NCBI RefSeq assembly: GCF_014280935.1 | Contig: NZ_JACLZI010000028.1 | Coordinates: 1-41,104, forward strand | Length of the DNA: 41,104 bases | Reading direction: 5' to 3' | Source of the DNA: Aquibacillus kalidii | Lineage (GTDB): Bacteria; Bacillota; Bacilli; Bacillales; Amphibacillaceae | Part shown: in pieces, positions 1 to 7,853 of the stretch | Numbering within the stretch: the first letter of the stretch is position 1 | Layout: each line of letters opens with the position of its first letter | The notes under the pieces: generated by a model | Database searches by the model: none | What the model saw: the letters and a program-made list of their open reading frames with translations, nothing else | What the model was told of the DNA's origin: nothing | Translations under genes and position numbers: made by a program

Positions 1-88
1 GGAAAGGAACAGTCTGAAGACCCCACAGCGAGTGTTCTTTGCGAGCGAGGAGGCTGAAGCGTTCCCCACGGAAAGCGAGTATTTTTCC
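1..88 (+). repeat. Dispersed palindromic repeat, copy 1 (left-truncated, diverged)
   Basis: The window opens inside an element that matches the copies at 12967-13080 and 41040-41104. It shares the GACCCCACA, GAGTGTTCTTTGCGA, CGAGGAGGCT and CCCACGGAAAGCG blocks in the same order, but its flanks differ and it ends in ATTTTTCC rather than GTGAATTTCC. It is the most divergent of the three copies and its left end lies outside the window. No coding frame runs through it. Confidence 0.75.
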
Positions 89-186
89 ACAGCGTAGCAT
101 TTGCACTCAATAAATTAAAGAATTCAGTTACTGCAGATTTTATCTCTAATGTGTAATTTAAAAAGGGAATAATTTATACAAAAGGG

Positions 187-225
187 CCAAAAAAAGATGG
201 AAAACCATGATTGGCTTTCCATCTT
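187..225 (-). terminator. Rho-independent terminator of the glycoside hydrolase gene
   Basis: A 14-bp stem (arms 194-207 and 212-225, one G-U type mismatch) is followed on the minus strand by a run of seven T. It lies 8 bases past the stop codon of the 233-1450 gene. Confidence 0.85.
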
Positions 226-232
226 ACTATTA

Positions 233-1450
233 TTATTGTAATGGAGTGTAATCTACATTTTCCGTGTAGGTATTTCCTGCATTCCATAGTAGAAATTCTT
301 TAATACCGTTCTCATTTAAAGCCTTAATTTGTGCTTCTACTTCTGCTTTACCATATTGTTTTGTTGCACCACTATACAACCATGGCGCCTCAAAGTCTTG
401 GATCCAAGGCCTTGATGTTGGTGAATTTTCTAGACTACCTAACACTTCGTTTTCGACCTTCGCATATTCCTTAACTAAACGGTAAGGTTCCTTGTCTGGC
501 ATATCAATCCCAAAATACGATGTCCAGTGACTTGGATATATCATCGATGATATAACATCTACATTAGATGATATTTTAGAAAAGTTCTGTCCGATACCTG
601 GTGTTTCTTTAATAGTGGCTGCATAGCCAAAAATATCTACTGAGACATCAACACCATAGTATTCTAGTTCTTTTCTTGCATAAGCTACAAAATCGGTTAC
701 AGCTTCTACACGTTTTTTCACATCATTTAATTCAGAATCTTTATAGTCACCAAGGTCGTATTTCAACTCTTTGTCCCTACGTTCAAATCCTTCTGGAAAG
801 CGGACATAATCGAATTGAATATCTTGGAATCCAAGTTCTGCTGCCCTTTTAGCTATTTCAACATTATATTCCCATACTTCTTTCTTAAATGGACTTACAA
901 AAGAATCACCTTTCCCATTGGACCACACTTTTCCATTTTGCGTAAACGATAAATCAGGACGTTTTTTTGCTAAAACGGTATCCTTAAACACCACTATTCT
1001 AGCAATAGGATATATTCCCTCTTTTTCTAACACCTCTAACATTTTACGTGGATCATCCATATATGGTTTAGCTATATCTTTATATGGAGAACCTTCTTCA
1101 GGTATATACGTTAGGTTACCGTAGTCATCCTTAATATCAATGACCATTGCATTCAATTCAGTCGACTTAATAAGATTAATTAACTTATCAAACCTGCTAC
1201 CTCCAGCAGAATGACCAGTGACGTAAATCCCTCTAACAGCCTCAGGATATTCAAATTGAAGTCCAGAATCATAGGTAAAACGCTTTATTTTGTCAGGTAA
1301 TTCGTAGCCTGACAGTGCCGTGGCATGCTTTTCATGGTTTTTCATAGTCATTACTTCTGTTTCTGCAGCTTCGGATGTATGAGTCGTCATCACTATACTG
1401 AGAAGGAGAAAAGTAATGAAGAGACTAATAATGTTTCGTATTTTCTCCAT
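233..1450 (-). CDS. Secreted putative glycoside hydrolase (DUF4015 type)
   Basis: A 405-residue exported protein. It has a basic N-terminus, a hydrophobic segment at about residues 6-25 and a likely signal peptidase site near TSEA-AE; there is no lipobox cysteine. The mature part opens with a GIYVTGHSAGG segment and contains IDIKDDYGN, FDYVRFPEG and DIFGYA motifs, as expected of the DUF4015 putative glycosyl hydrolase family, a predicted TIM barrel. Its substrate is unknown; a cell-wall or exopolysaccharide glycan is only a guess. The ATG at 1450 is chosen because GGGAG lies 10 bases upstream, while an in-frame TTG at 1459 sits almost on that GGGAG. It is monocistronic with its own terminator. 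A TATAAT at 1484-1489 could be the -10 element, but I see no good -35. Confidence 0.8.
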   Translation of the reverse strand: MEKIRNIISLFITFLLLSIVMTTHTSEAAETEVMTMKNHEKHATALSGYELPDKIKRFTYDSGLQFEYPEAVRGIYVTGHSAGGSRFDKLINLIKSTELNAMVIDIKDDYGNLTYIPEEGSPYKDIAKPYMDDPRKMLEVLEKEGIYPIARIVVFKDTVLAKKRPDLSFTQNGKVWSNGKGDSFVSPFKKEVWEYNVEIAKRAAELGFQDIQFDYVRFPEGFERRDKELKYDLGDYKDSELNDVKKRVEAVTDFVAYARKELEYYGVDVSVDIFGYAATIKETPGIGQNFSKISSNVDVISSMIYPSHWTSYFGIDMPDKEPYRLVKEYAKVENEVLGSLENSPTSRPWIQDFEAPWLYSGATKQYGKAEVEAQIKALNENGIKEFLLWNAGNTYTENVDYTPLQ

Positions 1451-1594
1451 TTGAATCAAACTCCCAATGTTGTATTTACTCTTATTATATTAGAAGATTA
1501 CACGATATAGTTAAAAATATTGTAAAAAGTTTGTAGGAGTTTTTTCCTTTTTTCAAAACGGATTTGTGGAAATAATTTAATTTTATATAATTAC

Positions 1595-1632
1595 AAGAAA
1601 AAATCCTTATTAACAAATGTTAATAAGGATTT
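1595..1632 (-). terminator. Terminator of the opp operon
   Basis: A perfect 15-bp stem (1601-1615 and 1618-1632) is followed on the minus strand by six T. It begins 6 bases after the oppF stop codon. Confidence 0.9.
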
Positions 1633-1638
1633 ATAAAT

Positions 1639-2586
1639 TCAACTCTCTTTATTTTGAAACTCCTGTTTATAAGCTTCAAATTCTTTGGTTGTACATAGTA
1701 CCCAGTGACGAGGACGAATTTCTCTAAATTCCGGCTCTTCACTTGTATCATGTTGGCTAGGATCATACGCAATACGTCTACGGTTGCGCTCATAATCGGG
1801 ATCTGGTAATGGAATAGCTGATAATAGAGACTTTGTATAAGGATGAATTGGGTTAGAATACAACTCATCTGCGTCTGCAAGCTCTACCATGTTACCAAAA
1901 TACATAACACCAATACGATCACTAATGTACTTAACCATTGATAAATCGTGCGCGATAAATAAATAGGTTAACTTATGTTGTTTTTGAAGATCCTTTAATA
2001 GGTTAACAACCTGTGCTTGTATGGAAACATCAAGCGCTGAGATTGGTTCATCGGCAATGATAAATTCAGGGTCAACAGCCAAAGCACGTGCAATACCAAT
2101 TCTTTGACGTTGTCCACCACTAAATTCATGTGGGTACCTATTAGCATGTTCTTTGTTAAGACCAACCTGTTCTAACAAATCAACTACTTTTTGCTTACGT
2201 TCTTCTTTATTTTTTGCTAAGCCATGAATATCAATACCTTCAGCAATAATATCTTCAACCTTCATACGAGGGTTTAACGATGCATATGGATCTTGGAAAA
2301 TCATTTGCATCTTACGGTTAAGGCTTTTAAGTTGAGATCTATTCTTCTTCCCATGAACATCCTCACCCTTAAATACTACTTTTCCGTCTGTTGCATCGTA
2401 TAAACGAATAATTGTTCGTCCAGTAGTAGACTTACCACAACCGGATTCACCTACCAGACCCAAAGTTTCCCCTTTGTATATATCGAAAGTAAGTCCATCA
2501 ACAGCCTTAACTTCGTTTGGTTTACCAATATTGAAGTGCTGTTTTAAGTTTTGAATTTCTAAAAGCTTTTCTTGTGTCCCAGCCAA
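1639..2586 (-). CDS. oppF: Oligopeptide ABC transporter ATP-binding protein OppF
   Basis: A 315-residue cytoplasmic ATPase that pairs with OppD to power peptide import. Visible parts are Walker A GESGCGKST near residue 46, the Q-loop in IFQDPYASLNP, the signature FSGGQRQR, Walker B IIADEP followed by SALDVS, and the switch histidine in IAHDLS. The C-terminal Opp/Dpp extension carries the HPYTKSLLSAIP motif. It is the last gene of the operon. The start is TTG at 2586: AGGAGG lies 8 bases upstream and the codon directly follows the oppD stop (TAATTG), so translation is probably coupled. Length fits the family (about 305-325). Its position beside trpS, as in B. subtilis, supports opp rather than app. 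Confidence 0.93.
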   Translation of the reverse strand: MAGTQEKLLEIQNLKQHFNIGKPNEVKAVDGLTFDIYKGETLGLVGESGCGKSTTGRTIIRLYDATDGKVVFKGEDVHGKKNRSQLKSLNRKMQMIFQDPYASLNPRMKVEDIIAEGIDIHGLAKNKEERKQKVVDLLEQVGLNKEHANRYPHEFSGGQRQRIGIARALAVDPEFIIADEPISALDVSIQAQVVNLLKDLQKQHKLTYLFIAHDLSMVKYISDRIGVMYFGNMVELADADELYSNPIHPYTKSLLSAIPLPDPDYERNRRRIAYDPSQHDTSEEPEFREIRPRHWVLCTTKEFEAYKQEFQNKES

Positions 2587-3630
2587 TTAATTCTCCTCCT
2601 TTTTGTTAGGAGACTTTTTCATCCGCTTTTTAACAGCCTCAGGTGGTTCCACCTTAGGAGCATCCGGATGAAGTAACCAAGTAGCTGCATAATGTGTTTC
2701 AGACACTTTAAACATAGGCGGCTCTTGTTCTAAATCAATTTTCATCGCAAATGGATTTCTTGGAGCGAAAGCATCACCTATTGGTGGATTTAACAAATCC
2801 GGAGGTGATCCAGGGATAGCGTATAATTCATCTTCATTCGTATCAAGATCTGGCATCGAACTTATTAGACCCCAAGTATATGGATGTTGAGGATTATAAA
2901 AAATATCATCAACTGTTCCAATTTCTACAATCTTACCACCATACATAACAGCAACACGGTCTGCAACGTTCGCAACTACCCCTAAGTCATGCGTAATAAA
3001 GATAATAGAAGTATCCACTTGCTTTTGTAAATTTTTCATTAAATCTAAAATCTGAGCCTGAATCGTTACATCCAATGCTGTTGTAGGTTCATCAGCAATC
3101 AAGATTTTTGGATTACAAGCTAAGGCAATCGCTATTACCACACGCTGCCTCATACCACCCGAAAACTGGTGTGGATATTGCTTAATTCTAACATCAGGGT
3201 TAGGAATACCTACAAGTTTTAATAACTCTAAAGCTAGTTTATGTGCTTCTGTTTTACCAAGCTTTCTGTGCTTAATAATACCTTCCATGATTTGTTTTCC
3301 AATTGTCATCGTTGGGTTTAATGATGTCATTGGATCTTGGAAAATCATCGAAATATCTGCACCTCTGACATTTTGCATTTCTTTTTCTGTCAGTTTAGCT
3401 AAATCTTTACCTTCGAAAAGAATTTCTCCACCAGCAATTTCACCTGGCGGTTTTGGAATTAATCCCATTAGCGCTTTTGAAGTTACAGATTTTCCTGAAC
3501 CTGACTCTCCTACAATCGCTAATGTTTCACCCTTATACAGATCTAAAGAAACACCTCTTACAGCTTGAACTGTTCCAGCAAATGTATTGAAGTGTACCTT
3601 AAGATCTTTAATTTCTAATATTTTCTCCAT
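2587..3630 (-). CDS. oppD: Oligopeptide ABC transporter ATP-binding protein OppD
   Basis: A 347-residue ATPase subunit of the peptide importer. It has Walker A GESGSGKSV near residue 42, IFQDPMTSLNP, the signature FSGGMRQR, Walker B ILIADEP, ALDVTIQAQ and the H-loop FITHDLGVV. The C-terminal tail includes HPYTWGLISSMP and a proline-rich PGSPPDLLNPP segment with APRNPFA, typical of the OppD/DppD regulatory extension. The FeS-type cysteine motif found in some DppD/OppD tails is not present. AGGTG precedes the ATG at 3630. It is followed immediately by oppF and lies 12 bases after oppC. Confidence 0.93.
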   Translation of the reverse strand: MEKILEIKDLKVHFNTFAGTVQAVRGVSLDLYKGETLAIVGESGSGKSVTSKALMGLIPKPPGEIAGGEILFEGKDLAKLTEKEMQNVRGADISMIFQDPMTSLNPTMTIGKQIMEGIIKHRKLGKTEAHKLALELLKLVGIPNPDVRIKQYPHQFSGGMRQRVVIAIALACNPKILIADEPTTALDVTIQAQILDLMKNLQKQVDTSIIFITHDLGVVANVADRVAVMYGGKIVEIGTVDDIFYNPQHPYTWGLISSMPDLDTNEDELYAIPGSPPDLLNPPIGDAFAPRNPFAMKIDLEQEPPMFKVSETHYAATWLLHPDAPKVEPPEAVKKRMKKSPNKKEEN

Positions 3631-3642
3631 ACTTCAATTCAC

Positions 3643-4650
3643 CTACTTTTTCATTTTCGGATCAAACGCATCTCTTAATCCGTCCCCGAGTAAGTTAAAG
3701 CTGATCATAAGTAAACTAATAATTACAGCTGGAACCATAAGAAGATGTGGAAACATTTGCATCTTTTTATAACCGTCGTTTACCAAACTACCTAGTGAAG
3801 CCTCTGGGGGCTGTATACCTAATCCAATGAAGCTCAAGAATGCTTCAAAAAAGATTGCACCAGGAATAGTAAACATTGTGGTAATAATAATCTGACCTAA
3901 TACGTTTGGAATAAGATGTTTTAAAATTAGTCGACCACTCGAAGAACCTAATGTTCTAGAAGCAAGCACATACTCATCATTTTTCGCTTTCAAGATCTGA
4001 CCCCTAACAATCCGGGCCATACCTACCCATCCGGTAATTACCATCGCCAAGATAATTGACGATATACCTGGTTTTAAAACTATTATTAATAGAATAATAA
4101 TAATTAAATTTGGAATACCAACTAGAATTTCAATAATACGTTGCATGATATTGTCAACTCGTCCACCGTAAAAACCGGAAATACCTCCATACGCCACACC
4201 AACTATTACATCAATGAAAGCTGCAACAAAGGCAATTAGTAACGATATTCTAGTACCTTCCCAGATACGAGTCCACTGATCACGTCCAAATTCATCCGTA
4301 CCGAACCAGTAGTTTTCCTCAATTTGTCTTGTTTCGTACAAGTCTACACCTTCTCTTGTTCCATCGAGACCTAACCAGCTAACTTTCTCTAATACAGGTA
4401 TCTTTGGCGGAAGGTTTCTTGCCATAATATTCTGTTTATCTGCCCCAAAATCGTTCATCATTGGACCAAATAAAGAAAAGAAAATAAATACAACGATTAA
4501 TATTAAACCAACAATCGCACCTTTATTTTTAAATAAACGGCGAAAAGCATCACTCCAAAACCCGATACTTGGACCCTCAATTTTCTCGTGGACTCCTTCA
4601 TCAAATACAGCAGGTTCGAAGAGTTTTTTATCAATCTCTCTCTCTGGCAT
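3643..4650 (-). CDS. oppC: Oligopeptide ABC transporter permease OppC
   Basis: A 335-residue inner-membrane permease. It has a long cytoplasmic N-terminus (about 40 residues), a first membrane segment (GAIVGLILIVVFIFFSLFG), a periplasm-facing region containing WFGTDEFGRDQWTR (the OppC/DppC hallmark), then five further membrane helices. The ATPase-contacting EAA-type loop is seen around VLASRTLGSSSGRLILKHLIPN. The C-terminus ends with FNLLGDGLRDAFDPKM, diagnostic of OppC. The ATG overlaps the oppB stop codon by one base (TAATG), so the two permeases are translationally coupled. The insertion between WLGLDG and the FGTDEFG block makes it slightly longer than usual. Confidence 0.93.
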   Translation of the reverse strand: MPEREIDKKLFEPAVFDEGVHEKIEGPSIGFWSDAFRRLFKNKGAIVGLILIVVFIFFSLFGPMMNDFGADKQNIMARNLPPKIPVLEKVSWLGLDGTREGVDLYETRQIEENYWFGTDEFGRDQWTRIWEGTRISLLIAFVAAFIDVIVGVAYGGISGFYGGRVDNIMQRIIEILVGIPNLIIIILLIIVLKPGISSIILAMVITGWVGMARIVRGQILKAKNDEYVLASRTLGSSSGRLILKHLIPNVLGQIIITTMFTIPGAIFFEAFLSFIGLGIQPPEASLGSLVNDGYKKMQMFPHLLMVPAVIISLLMISFNLLGDGLRDAFDPKMKK

Positions 4651-5582
4651 TATGCTTTTCCACCCCCTAAGCGGATTCTAGGATCAATTACACCATAAAG
4701 TACGTCAACTAAGAATATTACACCAATAAATAGTGCACTATAGAATAAAGTCGTACCCATAACCATTGGATAATCATTTGTCATGATAGACGTAACAAAC
4801 TGTTCTCCTAGACCATTAATCGCAAAAATTTGTTCAATAACTAGACTTCCTGTCATGATATTAACGGTCATAGGACCTAAGATCGTAATAACAGGGATTA
4901 AAGCATTTCGTACACTATGTTTAACAATAACAGATGTTGATGATAAACCTTTTGCACGAGCCATTAGGATATAGTCCTGACCAAGTACTTCCATTAGTTC
5001 CGTTCTCATAAAACGAGAAATATTGGCCAACACACCCACTGCTAACGAAATTGCCGGTAATATATGATATTTCGGCCCTTCCCAATAAGCAACAGGTAAA
5101 ATAGGCCATTTTACTGCAAAGTAATACTGTAATAATGCCGCAAACACAAAGGCAGGTATTGATATACCTAAAACCGCAATGACCATAGAACCATAGTCAA
5201 GTATTGTATTGTGTTTTAATGCAGCGATTACCCCTAAGATAATACCTAAAATCGTACCAAAAATAATTGCCTCCGCACCTAATGTTGCTGACGCACCTAT
5301 TTTTTCCGATATAATAGTCGCAACTTCACGACCTTGGAATTGGAATGATACACCTAAATCACCTTTAAATATACCTCCAATGTACTTTACATACTGAACT
5401 GGTAATGGTTTATCTAAACCGTACCGAGCATCCAGTCTTTCTAGCTGTTCTGGTGATACTTTTCCTTGCGCTCCCCCATACGGAGTCCCCGGAAGGGCAT
5501 GCATTAAGAAAAATGTAAGACTAGCAATAACTAGAAAAGTAATTAGCATGTAACTAAATCTACTAATTATATATTTCCCCAC
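4650..5582 (-). CDS. oppB: Oligopeptide ABC transporter permease OppB
   Basis: A 310-residue permease with six predicted membrane helices. The N-terminal TM1 is followed by the conserved FLMHALPGTPY and the LDARYGLDKPLPVQYVKYI region. The EAA loop MRTELMEVLGQDYILMARAKGLS is intact, and the protein ends in the VDVLYGVIDPRIRL motif of OppB/DppB. The start is GTG at 5582, with AGGAGGTG 6-8 bases upstream. It is the first gene after the oppA1 terminator-like hairpin, so it probably depends on read-through from oppA1; no convincing separate promoter was seen in 5583-5777. Confidence 0.93.
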   Translation of the reverse strand: MGKYIISRFSYMLITFLVIASLTFFLMHALPGTPYGGAQGKVSPEQLERLDARYGLDKPLPVQYVKYIGGIFKGDLGVSFQFQGREVATIISEKIGASATLGAEAIIFGTILGIILGVIAALKHNTILDYGSMVIAVLGISIPAFVFAALLQYYFAVKWPILPVAYWEGPKYHILPAISLAVGVLANISRFMRTELMEVLGQDYILMARAKGLSSTSVIVKHSVRNALIPVITILGPMTVNIMTGSLVIEQIFAINGLGEQFVTSIMTNDYPMVMGTTLFYSALFIGVIFLVDVLYGVIDPRIRLGGGKA

Positions 5583-5699
5583 ACTTACACCTCCTGAATT
5601 GTTACATGTTTATATTTTCGTTTTTATTCGACAAATAGTCAAGCTGAAGTATATGGAAACTAAATAGTCGCAAAATTGTCAATAATACATAAATTCCCA

Positions 5700-5741
5700 T
5701 TAAAATAAGGGTATATGCCTTGTGGACAATATACCCTTATT
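5700..5741 (-). terminator. Intercistronic hairpin between oppA1 and oppB
   Basis: Perfect 13-bp arms (5704-5716 and 5729-5741) enclose a 12-base loop, followed on the minus strand by TTATTTTAA rather than a long T run. This looks like a leaky terminator or mRNA-stabilising hairpin. It would let the binding protein be made in excess over OppBCDF, a common arrangement in opp operons. Confidence 0.75.
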
Positions 5742-5777
5742 AGTATCAATTCCTTAACACATTAATATTGTTACCAA

Positions 5778-7484
5778 TTAATGTTTAGTAATATACGCTT
5801 GTGTAAAGTCAATTTCTGCTCCAAGATTGTGGTGTACAACATTTTTCAACCAAGGCTTTTGAACGTACACGCCACCTTCTTGATACAATGTTCCAATTAT
5901 TTGTTGTTCTTCAATTAGAATGTGCTCAGCTTCAATAAGTTTTTTCCAACGAGCTTCAGGATCATTACCCAAGTTGTTCGCTTCTTCGATTAACTTATCG
6001 TACTCTTCGCTCTTCCAATCTTGTTGGTTCATTGTGCTTTCAGAAGTAAACATATCTAAGAAAGTCATTGGATCAGCATAGTCAGGTAACCAACCTCTAG
6101 TGTTGATATCATAATTTCCAGATGAAGCTAAATCTAGACGTTGTGCCCAAGGTTGCTTATTAATTTCAAGAGTTAAACCAGGAAGGTTTTCCTCAAGTTG
6201 TGATTTTAAATATACAGCTTGTGTATCAGCAGTATCACTGTCACCAGTTAATAGTTCTAATGTAATTGAATCTTTTCCTAGCTCTTCTAGACCTTTATCC
6301 CAGAATTCTTTTGCTTTAGCAGCGTCAAATCCTTGATAGTCTCCTGCCGCTTCGCGGAAATCTGTTCCATCAGGACCTGTAGCAAAGTCAGTTGGGACCC
6401 ATCCGTTTGCTGGTACAGAACCATCATTCCAAATAACATCTGTTAATTGTTGCTTATCAAAACCAAAGCTTAATGCTTTACGGATATTTAAGTTAGCTAG
6501 ATCAGGATTCTTTTGGTTATAACCAAGCGCAAACATTCCTGCTCCAGTTAACTGGTGGAATTCTTCAGAATCTTCAAATTCTGGTACATAGTCAGACGTT
6601 AGAGCTTTGTAATCAATTTCGTCTCTCTTATACAAGTTAACACCTGTACTCATTTCTTTAACAACGTTAACGTTAATTTCTTCAATTTTTACATCGTCAG
6701 CTGCGAAGTAACCATCGTTCTTCACTAGCTTCCAGTTTGCACCGTGCTCCCAAGTATCTAGAATATAAGCACCGTTAGAAAGTGTGTTTTCTGGCTCAGT
6801 AGCCCATTTGTCACCTTTTTCAGCCGCAAATTCATGTGGTTGTGGTAAGAATGGATAGAATGCCATTAAGCTATGAAATAAGTCAGCAGGCACTGCCTTT
6901 TCTAAAGTTACTTTTAAAGTCTTTTCATCAACAGCTTCAACACCTAAAGTATCAACTTCTGCTTCACCCGCTTGGATTTTAGCAGCATTTTTAATTTGTG
7001 CAACTGTGTAGATGAAAGAATAGATTCCCATTGTATCTGGATTATTATCCTTTTTCCAAGCGTAGACGAAATCTTCTGCAGTTACAGGAGTTCCGTCAGA
7101 CCAATTTGCATCGTCACGAATGGTAAATGTAAATACTGTTCCATCTTCACTTACTTCTGCTTCAGAAGCAGCCATAGCTGGAATTGGTTGATCGTTTTCA
7201 TCAAACTTCATTAAACCTTCAAATAAATGAGCTCCCCAAGTACCTGAAGTTGAATCTTGCATCTCAGTGGAATTAAGAGTTGGAATATCCGCAGAAGAAG
7301 TTAAACTAACAACTTGCTCTTCAGCTAATTCTTCTTCTCCACTAGTACCTTCATCAGTACCTTCTGCTTGCTCAGTTCCTTCTTTTTCCTTACCTTCTTC
7401 TTTATCCCCACTACTACAAGCAGCTAGGAACATACTCATTGCTAATACCAACATTAGCAATAATGACCACTTAAATTTTTTCAT
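5778..7484 (-). CDS. oppA: Oligopeptide-binding lipoprotein OppA (copy 1)
   Basis: A 568-residue extracytoplasmic solute-binding protein (SBP family 5). It has a lipoprotein signal peptide with lipobox LAAC, Cys23 being the lipidation site, then an acidic Gly/Glu/Thr-rich linker. The mature domain begins SLTSSADIPTLNSTEMQDS and includes the family motif TFTIRDDANWSDGTPVTAEDFVYAW. It binds oligopeptides outside the membrane for OppBCDF. The ATG has GGGAGG 10 bases upstream. It is nearly identical along its length to the neighbouring 7854-9536 gene apart from the signal peptide and linker, so the pair arose by tandem duplication. CodY-like sites lie just upstream. Confidence 0.92.
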   Translation of the reverse strand: MKKFKWSLLLMLVLAMSMFLAACSSGDKEEGKEKEGTEQAEGTDEGTSGEEELAEEQVVSLTSSADIPTLNSTEMQDSTSGTWGAHLFEGLMKFDENDQPIPAMAASEAEVSEDGTVFTFTIRDDANWSDGTPVTAEDFVYAWKKDNNPDTMGIYSFIYTVAQIKNAAKIQAGEAEVDTLGVEAVDEKTLKVTLEKAVPADLFHSLMAFYPFLPQPHEFAAEKGDKWATEPENTLSNGAYILDTWEHGANWKLVKNDGYFAADDVKIEEINVNVVKEMSTGVNLYKRDEIDYKALTSDYVPEFEDSEEFHQLTGAGMFALGYNQKNPDLANLNIRKALSFGFDKQQLTDVIWNDGSVPANGWVPTDFATGPDGTDFREAAGDYQGFDAAKAKEFWDKGLEELGKDSITLELLTGDSDTADTQAVYLKSQLEENLPGLTLEINKQPWAQRLDLASSGNYDINTRGWLPDYADPMTFLDMFTSESTMNQQDWKSEEYDKLIEEANNLGNDPEARWKKLIEAEHILIEEQQIIGTLYQEGGVYVQKPWLKNVVHHNLGAEIDFTQAYITKH

Positions 7485-7517
7485 GTTGCCATGACCTCCC
7501 GTTTTTTATATCGGGTG

Positions 7518-7532
7518 AATTTTCTGAATTCT
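7518..7532. promoter_or_regulatory. CodY-like box 1 upstream of oppA1
   Basis: The 15-mer AATTTTCTGAATTCT differs from the CodY consensus AATTTTCWGAAAATT at three positions (12-14). It lies 34-48 bases before the oppA1 ATG. CodY represses peptide transport genes in many low-GC Gram-positives, so this is a plausible site, but it was found by eye only. Confidence 0.5.
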
Positions 7533-7586
7533 GTGTTAACACCCATAAACGTATTGTACAAGTAATTTATAATTTTTAATAGAGTT

Positions 7587-7601
7587 TTTTTTCAGAAAAA
7601 A
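7587..7601. promoter_or_regulatory. CodY-like box 2 upstream of oppA1
   Basis: The core TTTTCAGAAAA is a perfect match to the centre of the CodY consensus, while the outer two bases on each side differ (four mismatches of 15). It lies about 70 bases upstream of box 1. In so AT-rich a spacer it could be chance. Confidence 0.35.
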
Positions 7602-7805
7602 TTGAAAACATTATAAAATAAAGACTTTTCAAATTAAAAATAGTTAAAAAGTCCTATTTAGATAGAAGCATCACTACAATAAATAACTCTATTTTCGCTA
7701 CCCATTCATAGTAAAAATTTGTTTTATTTTGACGTTATTAAGTTAATAAGTAATATTTTTAAGTTTTTATCTTTCTAGTCAAGTATCTTGAAATAGATAC
7801 GTAAT

Positions 7806-7848
7806 GAATAAGAAAAAGAGGTATACTCCAAATGGAATATACCTCTTT
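7806..7848 (-). terminator. Terminator of oppA2
   Basis: A 15-bp stem (7815-7829 and 7834-7848, one wobble) with a 4-base loop is followed on the minus strand by CTTTTTCTT. It lies 5 bases beyond the oppA2 stop and resembles the oppA1 hairpin in shape. Confidence 0.8.
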
Positions 7849-7853
7849 ATTAA

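Larger units (their letters stand above)
7485..7853 (-). other. 369-base spacer between the two oppA genes
   Basis: No open frame of interest was found. The spacer holds the terminator of oppA2, two CodY-like sites and presumably a promoter for oppA1. One weak candidate on the minus strand is a TATAAT at about 7609-7614 with a poor TTTAAT 17 bases upstream; a TTGTAC nearer the gene lacks a good -10. The rest is very AT-rich sequence without recognisable structure. Confidence 0.5.

Noticed and set aside
918-1124. Open frame on the plus strand inside the glycoside hydrolase gene
   Set aside because: No ribosome site, no recognisable product, and wholly antisense to a well-supported gene.
1620-1880. 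Minus-strand open frame overlapping the end of oppF
   Set aside because: It lies in another frame of oppF and includes the terminator; its product has no family features.
6972-7494. Plus-strand open frames antisense to oppA1 (and the matching ones at 9048-9606 in oppA2)
   Set aside because: They appear in both copies only because the two oppA genes are alike; low-complexity Ser/Ile/Cys-rich products and no ribosome sites.
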